DNA from: a virus
Length of the DNA stretch: 42,959 bases
Virus record (IMG/VR): IMGVR_UViG_3300006353_000002
Location: 1-42,959 of that record
Strand: one strand, 5' to 3'
Positions 23,563-32,044 of the stretch are shown here, in pieces. The first letter of the stretch is position 1. Each line of letters begins with the position of its first letter. The translations under genes and the position numbers were made by a program. A model generated the notes under the pieces. It was not told the origin of the DNA. It was given only the letters and a program-made list of their open reading frames with translations, and ran no database searches.

Positions 23563-23942
23563 GCGGCGTCTCGCGCCTTGCTGGAACCGCGCTGAGCGGA
23601 AATGATCATCTTGCCCAGTCGATCGGCGATATCCTCACCACGCCGATTGGTAGCCGGATTATGCGCCGCGACTATGGGTCGATGCTGTTCGAACTGATCG
23701 ATCAGCCCCTCAATCCCTTCACGCGTCTGCTCGTGTTTGCCTCCTCCGCACTCGCGCTCCGTCGCTGGGAACCGCGCCTGCGCCTCAAACGCATCCAGCT
23801 TGCCGCCCCTGCCGAAACGCCGGGCGCAGCAACTCTGCTGATCGAGGGCGAGCGCACCGATCTTTCGCCCGCCACTACCCGCGTCACCCTGTCCATCCCC
23901 ATCCGCGCCGGCGGGGTAGTGCCCCAGCCCGCCGCTGTTTAA
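23559..23942 (+). CDS. W: Baseplate wedge protein W (P2 gpW, T4 gp25-like)
   Basis: The 127-residue protein has the gp25-like pattern LAQSIGDILTTPIGSRIMRRDYGSMLFELIDQPLN followed by RWEPRLRLKRIQL. This is the lysozyme-like wedge family that triggers sheath assembly at the baseplate. ATG overlaps the V stop (ATGA), and the sheath gene follows after 12 bp behind AAGGAG. Confidence 0.94.
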   Translation: MSGVSRLAGTALSGNDHLAQSIGDILTTPIGSRIMRRDYGSMLFELIDQPLNPFTRLLVFASSALALRRWEPRLRLKRIQLAAPAETPGAATLLIEGERTDLSPATTRVTLSIPIRAGGVVPQPAAV

Positions 23943-23954
23943 AGGAGCCGAACC

Positions 23955-25112
23955 ATGCCCTTCCTCCATGGCGTAAAGGTTATCGAACTCACCACCGGCA
24001 GTCGCCCGATCAAGGAAATCGCCACTGCCATCATCGGCCTCCTGTGCACTGCCAGCGCTCCAGTCGGGCAGGCCACCACTGATCTCAATGCCGCTTTCCC
24101 GCTGGATAAGCCGGTACTGGTCACAGATATCCGGGCTGCCATCGCCAAGGCCGGGACTGGCGGCACGCTCAAGCCTGCGCTCGAAGCCATTGCCGATCAG
24201 ACCGGCGCGATCGTCGTCGTCGTGCGTGTAGCAATCGGCGTGGACGCCGACGCTACCGAAGAGAACTGCATCGGCACGTCGACCGCCGGCGGCTACACCG
24301 GCATGCAGGCGTTCCTCGCCGCGCAGGCGCAGCTGGGTGTCCGGCCACGCATTTTCGGTGCACCGGGCCTCGATACTCAGGCAGTCACTACCGAATTCGC
24401 CATCATCGCCCGCAAGTTGCGCGGCATGCTCTATGCCATGGCTGAAGGCGCGGATACCGCCGCCGCGATCCTCTACCGCGACAATTTTGCCGCGCGTGAA
24501 GTCATGCTTCTCTGGCCGGGTTTCAAGTCGAACTTCCCTGGCGACACTGTCGCCCGCGCGTTGGGCCTGCGCGCCCGCATTGATCGTGAAGTGGGCTGGC
24601 ACAAGACCCTGTCGAACGTCGCCGTCGATGGCGTGACAGGTCTGGCCAAAGACGTCTTCTTCGACATCAACGGCGAGGACAACGACGCCTTCCTGCTCAA
24701 CCAGGGCGAAGTCACCACGATGATCCGCCACGAAGGCTATCGCTTCTGGGGCAACCGCACCTGCTCAGACGAACCGAAGTTCGCCTTCGAGAGCGCAGTG
24801 CGAACGGCGCAGGTGCTGCAGGATGAGATCGCCGCCGGCCTGTTCTGGGCGATCGACAAACCGCTCACCGGCGTGCTGGTGAAAGACATCATCGAGACGA
24901 TCAACGCGCGCTTCCGCCGCCTGGTGGCCACCGGATTCCTGATCGGTGCGTCGGCCTGGTTCGATCCCTCGCTCAATGACGAAGTCGATCTGGCCGCCGG
25001 CAAGCTGACGGTGGACTACGATTTCACCCCCGCCGCGCCGCTGGAGGGGCTCACACTCAATTCGCGGATCACCGACCGCTACTACGCCAGCTTCGCCGAC
25101 CTGGTGGTCTGA
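23955..25112 (+). CDS. FI: Tail sheath protein (P2 gpFI-like)
   Basis: The 385-residue protein matches P2 FI (396), the contractile sheath subunit. Family landmarks are HGVKVIELTTGSRPIKEIATAIIGLLCTA at the N terminus, AREVMLLWPGF in the centre, and NRTCSDEPKFAFESAVRTAQVLQDEIAAGLFWAIDKPLT towards the C terminus. A strong AAGGAG precedes the ATG, as expected for an abundant protein. Confidence 0.96.
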   Translation: MPFLHGVKVIELTTGSRPIKEIATAIIGLLCTASAPVGQATTDLNAAFPLDKPVLVTDIRAAIAKAGTGGTLKPALEAIADQTGAIVVVVRVAIGVDADATEENCIGTSTAGGYTGMQAFLAAQAQLGVRPRIFGAPGLDTQAVTTEFAIIARKLRGMLYAMAEGADTAAAILYRDNFAAREVMLLWPGFKSNFPGDTVARALGLRARIDREVGWHKTLSNVAVDGVTGLAKDVFFDINGEDNDAFLLNQGEVTTMIRHEGYRFWGNRTCSDEPKFAFESAVRTAQVLQDEIAAGLFWAIDKPLTGVLVKDIIETINARFRRLVATGFLIGASAWFDPSLNDEVDLAAGKLTVDYDFTPAAPLEGLTLNSRITDRYYASFADLVV

Positions 25113-25156
25113 TCCGCTCGTCCGAAACCCCACGCCATTCCTGAGGAGTCCCTCCC

Positions 25157-25666
25157 ATGCTGCCCAAAGTCCTCAAGAACATGAACCTGTTCAACGATGC
25201 TAATTCCTACCTCGGCATCGTCCAGGAACTCACACCGCCCAAGATCAGCCACAAGATGGAAGACTATCGCGCCGGCGGCATGCTCGGCCCGATCAAGATC
25301 GACATGGGGCTTGAAGGGCTCGAATGCGACTGGTCGCTAGGTGGACACGATATTCAGACGATCCGCCAGATGGGGGCGCTCCAGCACGATGCCGTGCTGC
25401 TGCGCTTCATGGGCGCCTACCAGAGCGACGATGACGGCTCGGTCGCTGCGGTCGAGATCGTCATGCGCGGCCGCCATCAGGAGCTTGATCGCGGCGGCGC
25501 CAAGCCCGGCGATAAGACCGATTTCAAGGTCAAAACCGTGCTCAGCTACTACGAGGAATTCGTCAACGGTCAGCAGCTGCTGCAGATCGACATGGCCCGC
25601 GCAATCTACGTGGTAGGCGGTGTCGACCGTTACGCCGAAATCCGACAGGCCCTCGGCCTCGTCTGA
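25157..25666 (+). CDS. FII: Tail tube protein (P2 gpFII-like)
   Basis: The 169-residue protein equals P2 FII (172) and forms the inner tail tube. LPKVLKNMNLFNDANSYLGIVQELTPPKI at the N terminus and YYEEFVNGQQLLQIDMARAIYVVGGVDRYAEIRQALGL at the C terminus are diagnostic. TGAGGAG precedes the ATG. Confidence 0.96.
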   Translation: MLPKVLKNMNLFNDANSYLGIVQELTPPKISHKMEDYRAGGMLGPIKIDMGLEGLECDWSLGGHDIQTIRQMGALQHDAVLLRFMGAYQSDDDGSVAAVEIVMRGRHQELDRGGAKPGDKTDFKVKTVLSYYEEFVNGQQLLQIDMARAIYVVGGVDRYAEIRQALGLV

Positions 25667-25746
25667 CCAAGCTTCGCCGGGGCGGGTTCCAGCGCGGTTC
25701 CAACCCCGGCGGAGACCATCAGGAACCGCGCCCGGAGTGAAGTCCC

Positions 25747-26136
25747 ATGGAAACCGCGCAGAGCAACACCACAAGCCCAGCAGAGGCCGAGAAGCCCGCC
25801 GCTGCATCCCCAGCCAAGTTCGAGACCATCCCGCTCGAGACGCCCGTTCGGCGCGGCGAGCAGACCATTGCCACCGTCCAGTTGCGCAAGCCGCAGGCGG
25901 GCGAAATGCGCGGGCTCAACTTGCAGTCGATCATCCAGGGGGAAGTCAATGATCTGCTCTCCCTGCTGCCGCGCATCACAGTGCCGCCGCTGCTGCCGCA
26001 GGAAGTCGAGGCGCTCGATCCCGCAGACCTCGCCGCCATGGCTGGAGGCATTCGCGGTTTTTTTATGAGCCGGGCCGAACAGGAAGCAATGGCGAAGTTC
26101 TTCGGGATCGAGGCACCGGAGACATCGACGGCTTGA
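25747..26136 (+). CDS. E: Tail assembly chaperone E (P2 gpE-like)
   Basis: The 129-residue zero-frame product is the tail assembly chaperone, E-type. It has the block VQLRKPQAGEMRGLNLQSIIQGEVNDLLSLLPRITVPPL, which coats the tape measure during tail building. The slippery heptamer T-TTT-TTT (26058-26064) sits in its 3' third, in the correct phase for a -1 shift into E'. The E frame ends 72 bp after the site. Confidence 0.92.
   Translation: METAQSNTTSPAEAEKPAAASPAKFETIPLETPVRRGEQTIATVQLRKPQAGEMRGLNLQSIIQGEVNDLLSLLPRITVPPLLPQEVEALDPADLAAMAGGIRGFFMSRAEQEAMAKFFGIEAPETSTA
26058..26064 (+). promoter_or_regulatory. Programmed -1 frameshift site (T7 heptamer)
   Basis: T TTT TTT is in phase with the E frame (codons GGT TTT TTT ATG). 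A -1 slip gives TAT GAG CCG and an open frame up to 26267. P2 uses T TTT TTG at the same place between E and E', so position and phase support a functional site. Confidence 0.85.
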
Positions 26137-26267
26137 TCGCCGATATCGCCTTCATCTTCCATTGGCCGCTTTCGGAGATTGAGCGCCTCGACATCGCCGA
26201 CCTGATCCACTGGCGGGATATGGCGGTGACATGCTGGAACCGCGCTAACGAACAGAAGGCCGAATAG
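26064..26267 (+). CDS. E': E' extension, made as E-E' by -1 frameshift
   Basis: The -1 frame after the heptamer encodes 67 residues (YEPGRTGSNGEVLRDRG... IDGLIADIAFIFHWPLSEIERL, then LIHWRDMAVTCW). The segment from IADIAFIFHWPLSEI is the Phage_P2_GpE family (PF06528), the conserved T extension of tail chaperones. There is no start codon of its own before the conserved part, so the product should be a fusion of about 172 residues starting at 25747. The tape measure GTG follows immediately after its stop. Confidence 0.88.
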   Translation, partial: YEPGRTGSNGEVLRDRGTGDIDGLIADIAFIFHWPLSEIERLDIADLIHWRDMAVTCWNRANEQKAE

Positions 26268-28742
26268 GTGGACAAGAAGCTCTCCCTGATCATCCAGTTC
26301 GCCGGCGTCGACAAGCTGACGGGGACGATGAAAAATATCGTCGGGCTCGGCAAGACGGGGGCGCAGTCGCTCGCCGGAATGGCCCGCGAGCAGCGCGATC
26401 TCAACCGGCAGATCGCAGACTATGACAGGAAGCTGAAAGGCGCGACCGGCAACGTCAACGCTCTGTGGAGCGCGCAGAAGAAGCTGCTCACCCAGCAGGA
26501 GGCGCTCGGCAGCCGGATGGCCCGCCAGAAGCAGCTCCTCGCGATCGATAACCGCACCGCCGCGATGAGGAGCACCGGCCAACGTTACGTCAGCGAGGGC
26601 CGCTCCACCCTGATGTGGGGGGCGATGCTCGCCGCGCCGGTGATGGAAATGGCACGCGAGGCCGGCGAGGTCCAAGCGCTGACCAACAAGCTTCGCATCC
26701 TCGGACTGGGTGATACTGCCGTCCGCGATCTGCGCGCATACGCCGAAGCGATGAATGTCGCCGGCTCCTCGGTGAAGGACAACCTGCGCTACATCCTCGA
26801 AGCCCAGGGGGCGTTCCGCGAGACCGGGGCGCATTCTCTGGAAGAGGAGCTCAAGGGTGCCCGGCTCTTTGCTCCCGTGATGGCAAAAATCCATGTGGCG
26901 ATGCGAGCCACCGGCCAGGAGCTATCCGACGAACAGGGGCGGTACTTGCTTCGCTTTGTCGAGCAGGCCGGCGGGATGAACGATGCACGTCGTGCAAAAG
27001 AAATCGCAGATGGGGTGTTTCGCGCGCTGCAGAGCTCCGGCGGCAACGTCAAACCCGCAGACTATCAGTCTTTCATGGCCCGTGCCGGGTCATCAGGGAT
27101 GAAGCTCTCTTCGCGATCGCTCTTTGCCGATTTCGAACCGCTGATCGCCGAACTCAAGCAGTCCGCAGGCGTCGGCCTCATGGGCACTTACATGCGCATG
27201 AACGGCATGACCAAGAACAACGCCGCCAATGCCGAAATGCTGCGGCTCGGCCTGTGGGACAAGAACAAGGTTGTGCTCAATTCGCTTGGCGGGGTGAAAA
27301 GCTTCGTCAACGGCCAGAATCCGCTCGGTGAGCAGCGCGCCCAGATGCTGGCGACCGATCCGGTCGAATTCTATCGCAATGTCATCCTGCCTGCCTACCG
27401 CGAAAAGGGTGTCACTGACGTCACCCGCGAGAATGTCCTGCTGTTCGGGCGCACCGGAAGCCTGCTGTTCAATCTCATCGACAAGCAGCTGCCGACTATC
27501 CTAAAATCTCGCCACGCCTACCAGAAGGCGCAAGGCATCGACCAAGCCTATGCCACATCGCAAACTGGATTCGACGGTGCGATGGGTAGGATGGGAGCGG
27601 CATGGTCCGATTTCCTTGTCGTCGCAGGAACCAAGGGCGGGCTGCTCGATGCCTTCACCAGCGGGTTGACCACAACGACCAATGCCCTTCGCAGCCTCAC
27701 CGCTTTCGGCAATGCCCACCCAACTGCATTCCGCTGGATCGGCACGGCTGTTGTCTCGCTAATCGGCATGAAACTGGCACTGGGCGCGGTGAAGCTGCTG
27801 TTCGGCGGGCTGCTAGGGCCAGCGGCGACGCTGTGGGGCCTGTGGAGCAAGTTCCGCCTGATGGGCGGTCTGATCGAGGCGTTGCCGCTGCTCTCCTCCG
27901 GCCTCGGCATCGCCCGCATTGCCGTGCTTGGCCTTAGCCGCGCATTCATAGCTGCGGGCATTGCCATGATGACAACGCCAGTGGGTTGGGTCATCGCCGG
28001 GGTGGCTGCCATAGCTGCTGCGGCTTACCTCATTTATCGCAACTGGGGGCCGATCAGCGCGTTCTTCCGAACGCATTGGACGCGCATCCGCAACCTGTTC
28101 CTGGCAGGCACGGTGATTTTCACGCCGTTCGTCGCCGCGATCATGTGGGCAGCCTCCGCTGTCTACCGCAACTGGGACCGGATCGGGGCCGCCACGATGG
28201 CAATGGTCGGCAGGGTAAGGGGTATCGTCGGACCGTTCCTCGCGCCATTTATTCAAATCAACACCTTCCTGGCAGGTCTCGCAGGCAAATTCTTCGGCTA
28301 CGGCGCGCAGGCAATCTGGGGCCTGGTCAAGGGTATCTGGTCAGTCCAGGCGCAAGCGACGCAGGCTATCCTCGGCGTCGCCGACCGGATCGGCGCATCG
28401 TTCGCCAATGCTCTCGGGATTAAGAGCCCGAGCAGGCTTTTCATGGCCTATGGCGGTCACATCGCCGATGGTCTCGCGCTCGGCATTGATCGAGGCGCAC
28501 GCCGTCCGATTAGTGCAAGTGGACGCCTAGCCGCCAGTGTGGCCGGTGCTGGCGCGCTCGCCATTGCCAGCCCACCCATCGCCCGATCGGGCGTCGGCGC
28601 CGTCAGCGCAGCGCCTGTCACTATCAACATCACCATCCAACAGCAGCCCGGCGAAGACGGCGAAGCGCTCGCCCACCGCGTTGCAGACCTGATCAAGCGC
28701 AAAACCGACGCTGCTCGCCGGGGAAGCTACTATGATGCCTGA
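26268..28742 (+). CDS. T: Tail tape measure protein (P2 gpT-like)
   Basis: The 824-residue protein (P2 gpT has 815) sets tail length and is ejected with the DNA. It starts with a helical, coiled-coil N terminus (LNRQIADYDRKLKGATGNVNALWSAQKKLLTQQ). The P2-type middle contains MREAGEVQALTNKLRILGLG-like sequence. Hydrophobic spans lie around residues 500-620 (IGTAVVSLIGMKLALGAVKLLFGG, GWVIAGVAAIAAAAYLIYRNW). The tail IKSPSRLFMAYGGHIADGLALGI is a common tape-measure C-terminal motif. Start is GTG 26268, directly after the E' stop. Confidence 0.95.
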   Translation: MDKKLSLIIQFAGVDKLTGTMKNIVGLGKTGAQSLAGMAREQRDLNRQIADYDRKLKGATGNVNALWSAQKKLLTQQEALGSRMARQKQLLAIDNRTAAMRSTGQRYVSEGRSTLMWGAMLAAPVMEMAREAGEVQALTNKLRILGLGDTAVRDLRAYAEAMNVAGSSVKDNLRYILEAQGAFRETGAHSLEEELKGARLFAPVMAKIHVAMRATGQELSDEQGRYLLRFVEQAGGMNDARRAKEIADGVFRALQSSGGNVKPADYQSFMARAGSSGMKLSSRSLFADFEPLIAELKQSAGVGLMGTYMRMNGMTKNNAANAEMLRLGLWDKNKVVLNSLGGVKSFVNGQNPLGEQRAQMLATDPVEFYRNVILPAYREKGVTDVTRENVLLFGRTGSLLFNLIDKQLPTILKSRHAYQKAQGIDQAYATSQTGFDGAMGRMGAAWSDFLVVAGTKGGLLDAFTSGLTTTTNALRSLTAFGNAHPTAFRWIGTAVVSLIGMKLALGAVKLLFGGLLGPAATLWGLWSKFRLMGGLIEALPLLSSGLGIARIAVLGLSRAFIAAGIAMMTTPVGWVIAGVAAIAAAAYLIYRNWGPISAFFRTHWTRIRNLFLAGTVIFTPFVAAIMWAASAVYRNWDRIGAATMAMVGRVRGIVGPFLAPFIQINTFLAGLAGKFFGYGAQAIWGLVKGIWSVQAQATQAILGVADRIGASFANALGIKSPSRLFMAYGGHIADGLALGIDRGARRPISASGRLAASVAGAGALAIASPPIARSGVGAVSAAPVTINITIQQQPGEDGEALAHRVADLIKRKTDAARRGSYYDA

Positions 28743-29163
28743 TCACCTTCTCGCCATCGGCATGTTCGTCTTCGGCATTGATCGGCTCTCGTTCGAATCG
28801 CTCGAACGCACGGCCGCATGGCGCCACGGTATGACAGACCGTTTTGGCGCCCGCGCCGCCGGGCAGTATCTCGGCCCAGGCGAGGAGAAAATCACCTTGA
28901 ACGGCATGCTCGTGCCGGAAATCGCCGGCAGCTTCGGCGAGATCGAGCACTTGCGCGAAATGGCCGGCGCGGGCGAGATTTACCCGGTGGTGCTGGGCGA
29001 CGGCACCGTGCTGGGCCACTTCCGCATTGCGCAGGTCGATGATCGCTGGTCAAACCTGATCGGCGGCGGGCGGGCACGCACAACCGAATTCGCGGTCGAT
29101 CTGATCCGCTTCGATGATGAGACGGGCGCCGATCGCCACAGTGAAGCCGGCAGCTGGATCTGA
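28732..29163 (+). CDS. U: Tail terminator-type protein U (P2 gpU-like)
   Basis: The 143-residue protein is P2_GpU: LLAIGMFVFGIDRLSFESLERTAAWRHG and GPGEEKITLNGMLVPEIAGSFGEIEHLREMAGAGE are family blocks. In P2 gpU is needed for tail completion. ATG 28732 and ATG 28735 are both usable, and the gene overlaps the end of T. Confidence 0.93.
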   Translation: MMPDHLLAIGMFVFGIDRLSFESLERTAAWRHGMTDRFGARAAGQYLGPGEEKITLNGMLVPEIAGSFGEIEHLREMAGAGEIYPVVLGDGTVLGHFRIAQVDDRWSNLIGGGRARTTEFAVDLIRFDDETGADRHSEAGSWI

Positions 29164-30164
29164 TGAAAGACAATATTGCCAGCTTCAGCCTGGTGGTGAA
29201 CGGCACTGACTACGCCGCCACGATCATCAAGCGCCTCAATGCCCTCAGCCTCGAAGAAAAGCTGGAAGACGGGGCCGACACCCTCTCATTCACTCTTGCC
29301 AACCACGATGGCAGGCTCGCCCCGATCAAGCGCGGGGTTTACGCCACACTGGCGCTGGGATGGAAACAGGGCGCCGAAGTCTCCTCCGGCTTGATCTCGA
29401 AGGGCCGCTTCCTGGTCGACGAAGTCGTCAAGGAAGGCGATCCGGCAGTGGTCCGCGTCCGAGCCCGCTCAGCCGATCTCACCGGAGCCTATCGCAAACG
29501 CCGCGATGCTGGATGGAAACGGACCACGCTGGGCCGGGTGATCAGCGATGTGGCAAAGGCCAACGGGCTGGAAGCACGTGTCCATGCCGATCTGGCGAGG
29601 ATCCCGGTCGCATCGATCGAGCAGGCGGCAAAAAGCGACATGGCTTTCGTCCGCGATCTGGGAAAACGCCACGATGCCGTCGCCACGGTGAAGGACGGCA
29701 AGCTGCTGTTCCTCCCCATCGGCAAGGGAGAAAGCGCCACGGGCAAGCCCCTGCCCGCGCTGAAGCTGATCCGCCGCCAGGTCTCGCGCTGGTCCGCCAC
29801 CGAAGCTGACCGAGAGGATCATGACGGCGCAGAAGCCCAGTGGCATGATCGCAAGGCGGCACGGCGCAAAACGGTCAAACATGGCAAGGCTGGCAATCCC
29901 CGCCGGATCCAGCGCAGCTTTTCGAATGAGGCCGAAGCGAAGGAAGCCGCCCGCGCCGAAGCCAGCCGGGCCGCGCGCGGCAAGTTCACCTTCACCTGCG
30001 ATCTGGCGCTGGGCGATCCCGCCTATGCCCCCAACCTGAAAGTGACGCTTGTAGGCTGGGACAGCCAGATTGACGCTACGACCTGGCTGATCACGTCCGC
30101 CACGCACACGCTCGACGCGACGGGCGGCTATGTCACCGCGCTGGAGATGGAGTCTTTGGGCTAG
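29163..30164 (+). CDS. D: Baseplate hub/late tail protein D (P2 gpD-like)
   Basis: The 333-residue protein is P2 gpD (late control D, T4 gp27-like hub), which joins the tube to the spike. It carries DGADTLSFTLANHDGRLAPIKRG near the start, FLVDEVVKEGDPAVVRVRARSADLTGAYRKRRDAGW in the middle and TTWLITSATHTLDATGGYVTALEMESL at the end. In P2 it is the last structural gene and is followed by ogr; here ogr has moved to the early operon. Its last 32 bp overlap a gene on the other strand. Confidence 0.94.
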   Translation: MKDNIASFSLVVNGTDYAATIIKRLNALSLEEKLEDGADTLSFTLANHDGRLAPIKRGVYATLALGWKQGAEVSSGLISKGRFLVDEVVKEGDPAVVRVRARSADLTGAYRKRRDAGWKRTTLGRVISDVAKANGLEARVHADLARIPVASIEQAAKSDMAFVRDLGKRHDAVATVKDGKLLFLPIGKGESATGKPLPALKLIRRQVSRWSATEADREDHDGAEAQWHDRKAARRKTVKHGKAGNPRRIQRSFSNEAEAKEAARAEASRAARGKFTFTCDLALGDPAYAPNLKVTLVGWDSQIDATTWLITSATHTLDATGGYVTALEMESLG

Positions 30165-30843
30165 CCAATGCTTCAAGTTCCGCTTGGGTCACTCCGGCAG
30201 ACATAGCAGCAGAGACAAAACCAAGGCTGCACAACATCACGCCACTCTGTGCCCGTTCGGTAGATCGCTGCAGTTCCGCCATAGTCGAAACCCGTGCCTC
30301 GCCATCGATGACTGACTTGAGTGTCCCCGCCGCATTCCATCGCTCAACATATGTGTCCGCGCATCTTTCGAGTGTGGTCTTGAACTCATCCTCGTTTTTT
30401 TCATCAAGGCCATCGGGCACTTCAAAATCGCGAATTTTCGATGCCACCGGCAAGCATGCGGATTCCGCCACCTCTGCCGCGCGGTAAGCTCTAATCGGGT
30501 CACCGCGTTTCAACTCTGGCTCAAGTGCGCTGCTGGCGGCATCGCAATCCTTTACCGTCGCCATCAGCAGCGCGTAGCTCGTCAGCATTTCCATTTTTGT
30601 TCTGACCCTTTCGGGGTCAACAGTCGGGGCTGGTGAAGGAGATGGCGAGGGCGGCATTGAGGAAGGACTGGCATCCACCGGTACCTCAGCTGCAGGCGGA
30701 GGAGCGGGCAAGTAAGGTCCGACTATCGCCGAAAACGCCAAAACAGCAATGATAGGTCCGAGGATCAACCATATCCGTCGGTTGCGAGAGGCACGGAGCC
30801 GGGCCTCTTCGGCCCATTTGGCAAGTTGTTCGTCCGAAACCAT
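30133..30843 (-). CDS. Membrane-anchored periplasmic protein, unknown; lysogenic-conversion candidate
   Basis: The 236-residue product has a short charged cytoplasmic N terminus ending RASRNRR, one membrane span (residues 24-45, IWLILGPIIAVLAFSAIVGPYL) and a Pro/Ser-rich linker (residues 46-76). A helical C-terminal domain with four Cys follows; by the positive-inside rule it faces the periplasm, where it could hold two disulfides. No family is recognised. It begins 6 bp after the repressor stop, so it is very likely co-transcribed with it and expressed in the lysogen. Superinfection exclusion or host-envelope modification is a reasonable hypothesis. It converges on gpD with a 32-bp overlap. 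Confidence 0.75.
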   Translation of the reverse strand: MVSDEQLAKWAEEARLRASRNRRIWLILGPIIAVLAFSAIVGPYLPAPPPAAEVPVDASPSSMPPSPSPSPAPTVDPERVRTKMEMLTSYALLMATVKDCDAASSALEPELKRGDPIRAYRAAEVAESACLPVASKIRDFEVPDGLDEKNEDEFKTTLERCADTYVERWNAAGTLKSVIDGEARVSTMAELQRSTERAQSGVMLCSLGFVSAAMSAGVTQAELEALASPKTPSPAR

Positions 30844-30849
30844 TGAAAT

Positions 30850-31524
30850 TCACATCCTCCGCACCACCGCCACCACCCGCCCGATGATGTGGAGCTCGCC
30901 ATCGAACGCCGTCTTAGGTGGCACACTGGGATTGTCCGACAGGATTTCTACTCCGCCATTCGGCAGAGGCCGCAGACGCTTGATCATGCCCACTTCGCCA
31001 TAGACGCAGGCCCAAATCTGGTCAGCCATTCGGGCCGTGTTCTGCGATCGGTCGACCAGCACAACGTCGCTGGTGTGAATTGTCGGGTACATCGATTCGC
31101 CGATGCCAGTGGCGGAAAAAAGATGCTCGGGCGCGGTGTCGGTGAAATGCCGGAGCCATTCGCGCGAGAAGCTCACCTTGCGGACCGAAACTGCCGAGTC
31201 GAGATAGCTGCCGCCCAGCCCGAACGCCACATCGATCTCGTCAAGTTGCACCGCATCGGGGGACGGTGCGAAACCGCGAAAGCCGGTTCGGCGATCAGCT
31301 ACTAAATCGCTCGCGCTATCATCATCAGTATCCCCGCGAAGAAAGGCAGGGGTGGTATTCAATACGCTGGCAATGCGATCGACAAATCGTGTGGTGCGCG
31401 TCTCGCCGGTCAAAAGTCGGGCGATCGAGGGCTGCTTTAAGCCAACCAGGGCCGCCAATTGCGACTGATTGACCCGTTCGCGGCGCATAACCGACTCGAG
31501 TCTCTCGGGTACGATTTCCCACAT
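30850..31524 (-). CDS. CI-like repressor, HTH plus S24 peptidase domain
   Basis: The 224-residue protein maintains lysogeny. An N-terminal HTH (residues 17-40, RVNQSQLAALVGLKQPSIARLLTG) binds the operators. The C-terminal half is the LexA/S24 fold with Ser144 in GESMYPT and Lys182 in GMIKRL as the expected dyad. No Ala-Gly or Cys-Gly cleavage dipeptide lies upstream of Ser144, so self-cleavage under SOS is not assured. It faces the Cro-like gene across 84 bp carrying the operator and a perfect TATAAT for its own promoter (31578-31583 on the minus strand). Confidence 0.92.
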   Translation of the reverse strand: MWEIVPERLESVMRRERVNQSQLAALVGLKQPSIARLLTGETRTTRFVDRIASVLNTTPAFLRGDTDDDSASDLVADRRTGFRGFAPSPDAVQLDEIDVAFGLGGSYLDSAVSVRKVSFSREWLRHFTDTAPEHLFSATGIGESMYPTIHTSDVVLVDRSQNTARMADQIWACVYGEVGMIKRLRPLPNGGVEILSDNPSVPPKTAFDGELHIIGRVVAVVRRM

Positions 31525-31571
31525 GGGGGCTGCCTACCGGTGGAGAATTGAGGGCGCATGCAACTTTACCG

Positions 31572-31607
31572 TTGACTATTATACGTATCCGTATATTCGT
31601 GTCTCTC
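31572..31607. promoter_or_regulatory. Lysogeny operator with divergent promoters
   Basis: The inverted repeat TATACG-TATC-CGTATA at 31580-31595 is the likely repressor/Cro operator. Rightward, TTGACT (31572-31577) and TATTCG (31594-31599) are 16 nt apart. Leftward, TATAAT (31583-31578) has GAGACA 16 nt upstream. Both polymerase sites overlap the palindrome, so one bound dimer could decide between them. Confidence 0.7.
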
Positions 31608-31608
31608 G

Positions 31609-31899
31609 ATGGCACACAATCCTCTCTTGCCCACCCGCTTCGAAGCCTTGGAAATGGTTGTTCGAGCTTATGGTTCACAGCAGGCCACGGGGACCGCCCT
31701 CGGCGTCGCCCAACCTGTCGTCTGGCGCTGGATCCACCAATCGAAGCAACTCCCCGCCGAGCATGTCCTCAAGGCCGAGGCCGATACCGGGGTCTCGCGC
31801 CACTGGCTGCGGCCTGACATCTACCCTTTCGGCCACCCGCCAGCGCCGGAAGCTTCGCGCTTTGCCGGCGTCGATCAGCGCGCCCGGAGGGTGGCGTGA
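31609..31899 (+). CDS. Cro-like HTH regulator (YdaS type)
   Basis: The 96-residue protein has the YdaS/Cro pattern: FEALEMVVRAYGSQQATGTALGVAQPVVWRWIHQSKQLPAEHVLKAEADTGVSRHWLRPDIYP, a helix-turn-helix with a WI recognition helix. It begins the rightward early operon and should counter the CI-type repressor. There is no ribosome site before ATG 31609, and the candidate -10 lies about 9 bases upstream, which predicts a leaderless or almost leaderless transcript. It overlaps the next reading frame by GTGA. Confidence 0.88.
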   Translation: MAHNPLLPTRFEALEMVVRAYGSQQATGTALGVAQPVVWRWIHQSKQLPAEHVLKAEADTGVSRHWLRPDIYPFGHPPAPEASRFAGVDQRARRVA

Positions 31900-32042
31900 G
31901 CGCATCTTTCACAAATTGGACCATCCGCCCCACCCTGAAGGGGCGGACACCTTTCGGCCGGGGCAGGCCAGCGATCCAGTCCAGACAGCACCTCCAGCCC
32001 CGGCCGCTTTTGTCTTTCAATGATTTCCGGGGGGAGTGCTGA
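31896..32042 (+). CDS. Possible small basic protein (48 aa)
   Basis: From GTG 31896, overlapping the Cro stop, 48 codons are open to TGA 32040-32042, three bases before the next ATG. The product (SASFTNWTIRPTLKGRTPFG... then FNDFRGEC) is basic with no recognised family. Its fit between two genes is good, but coding evidence is otherwise thin. Confidence 0.35.
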   Translation: MSASFTNWTIRPTLKGRTPFGRGRPAIQSRQHLQPRPLLSFNDFRGEC

Positions 32043-32044
32043 CG

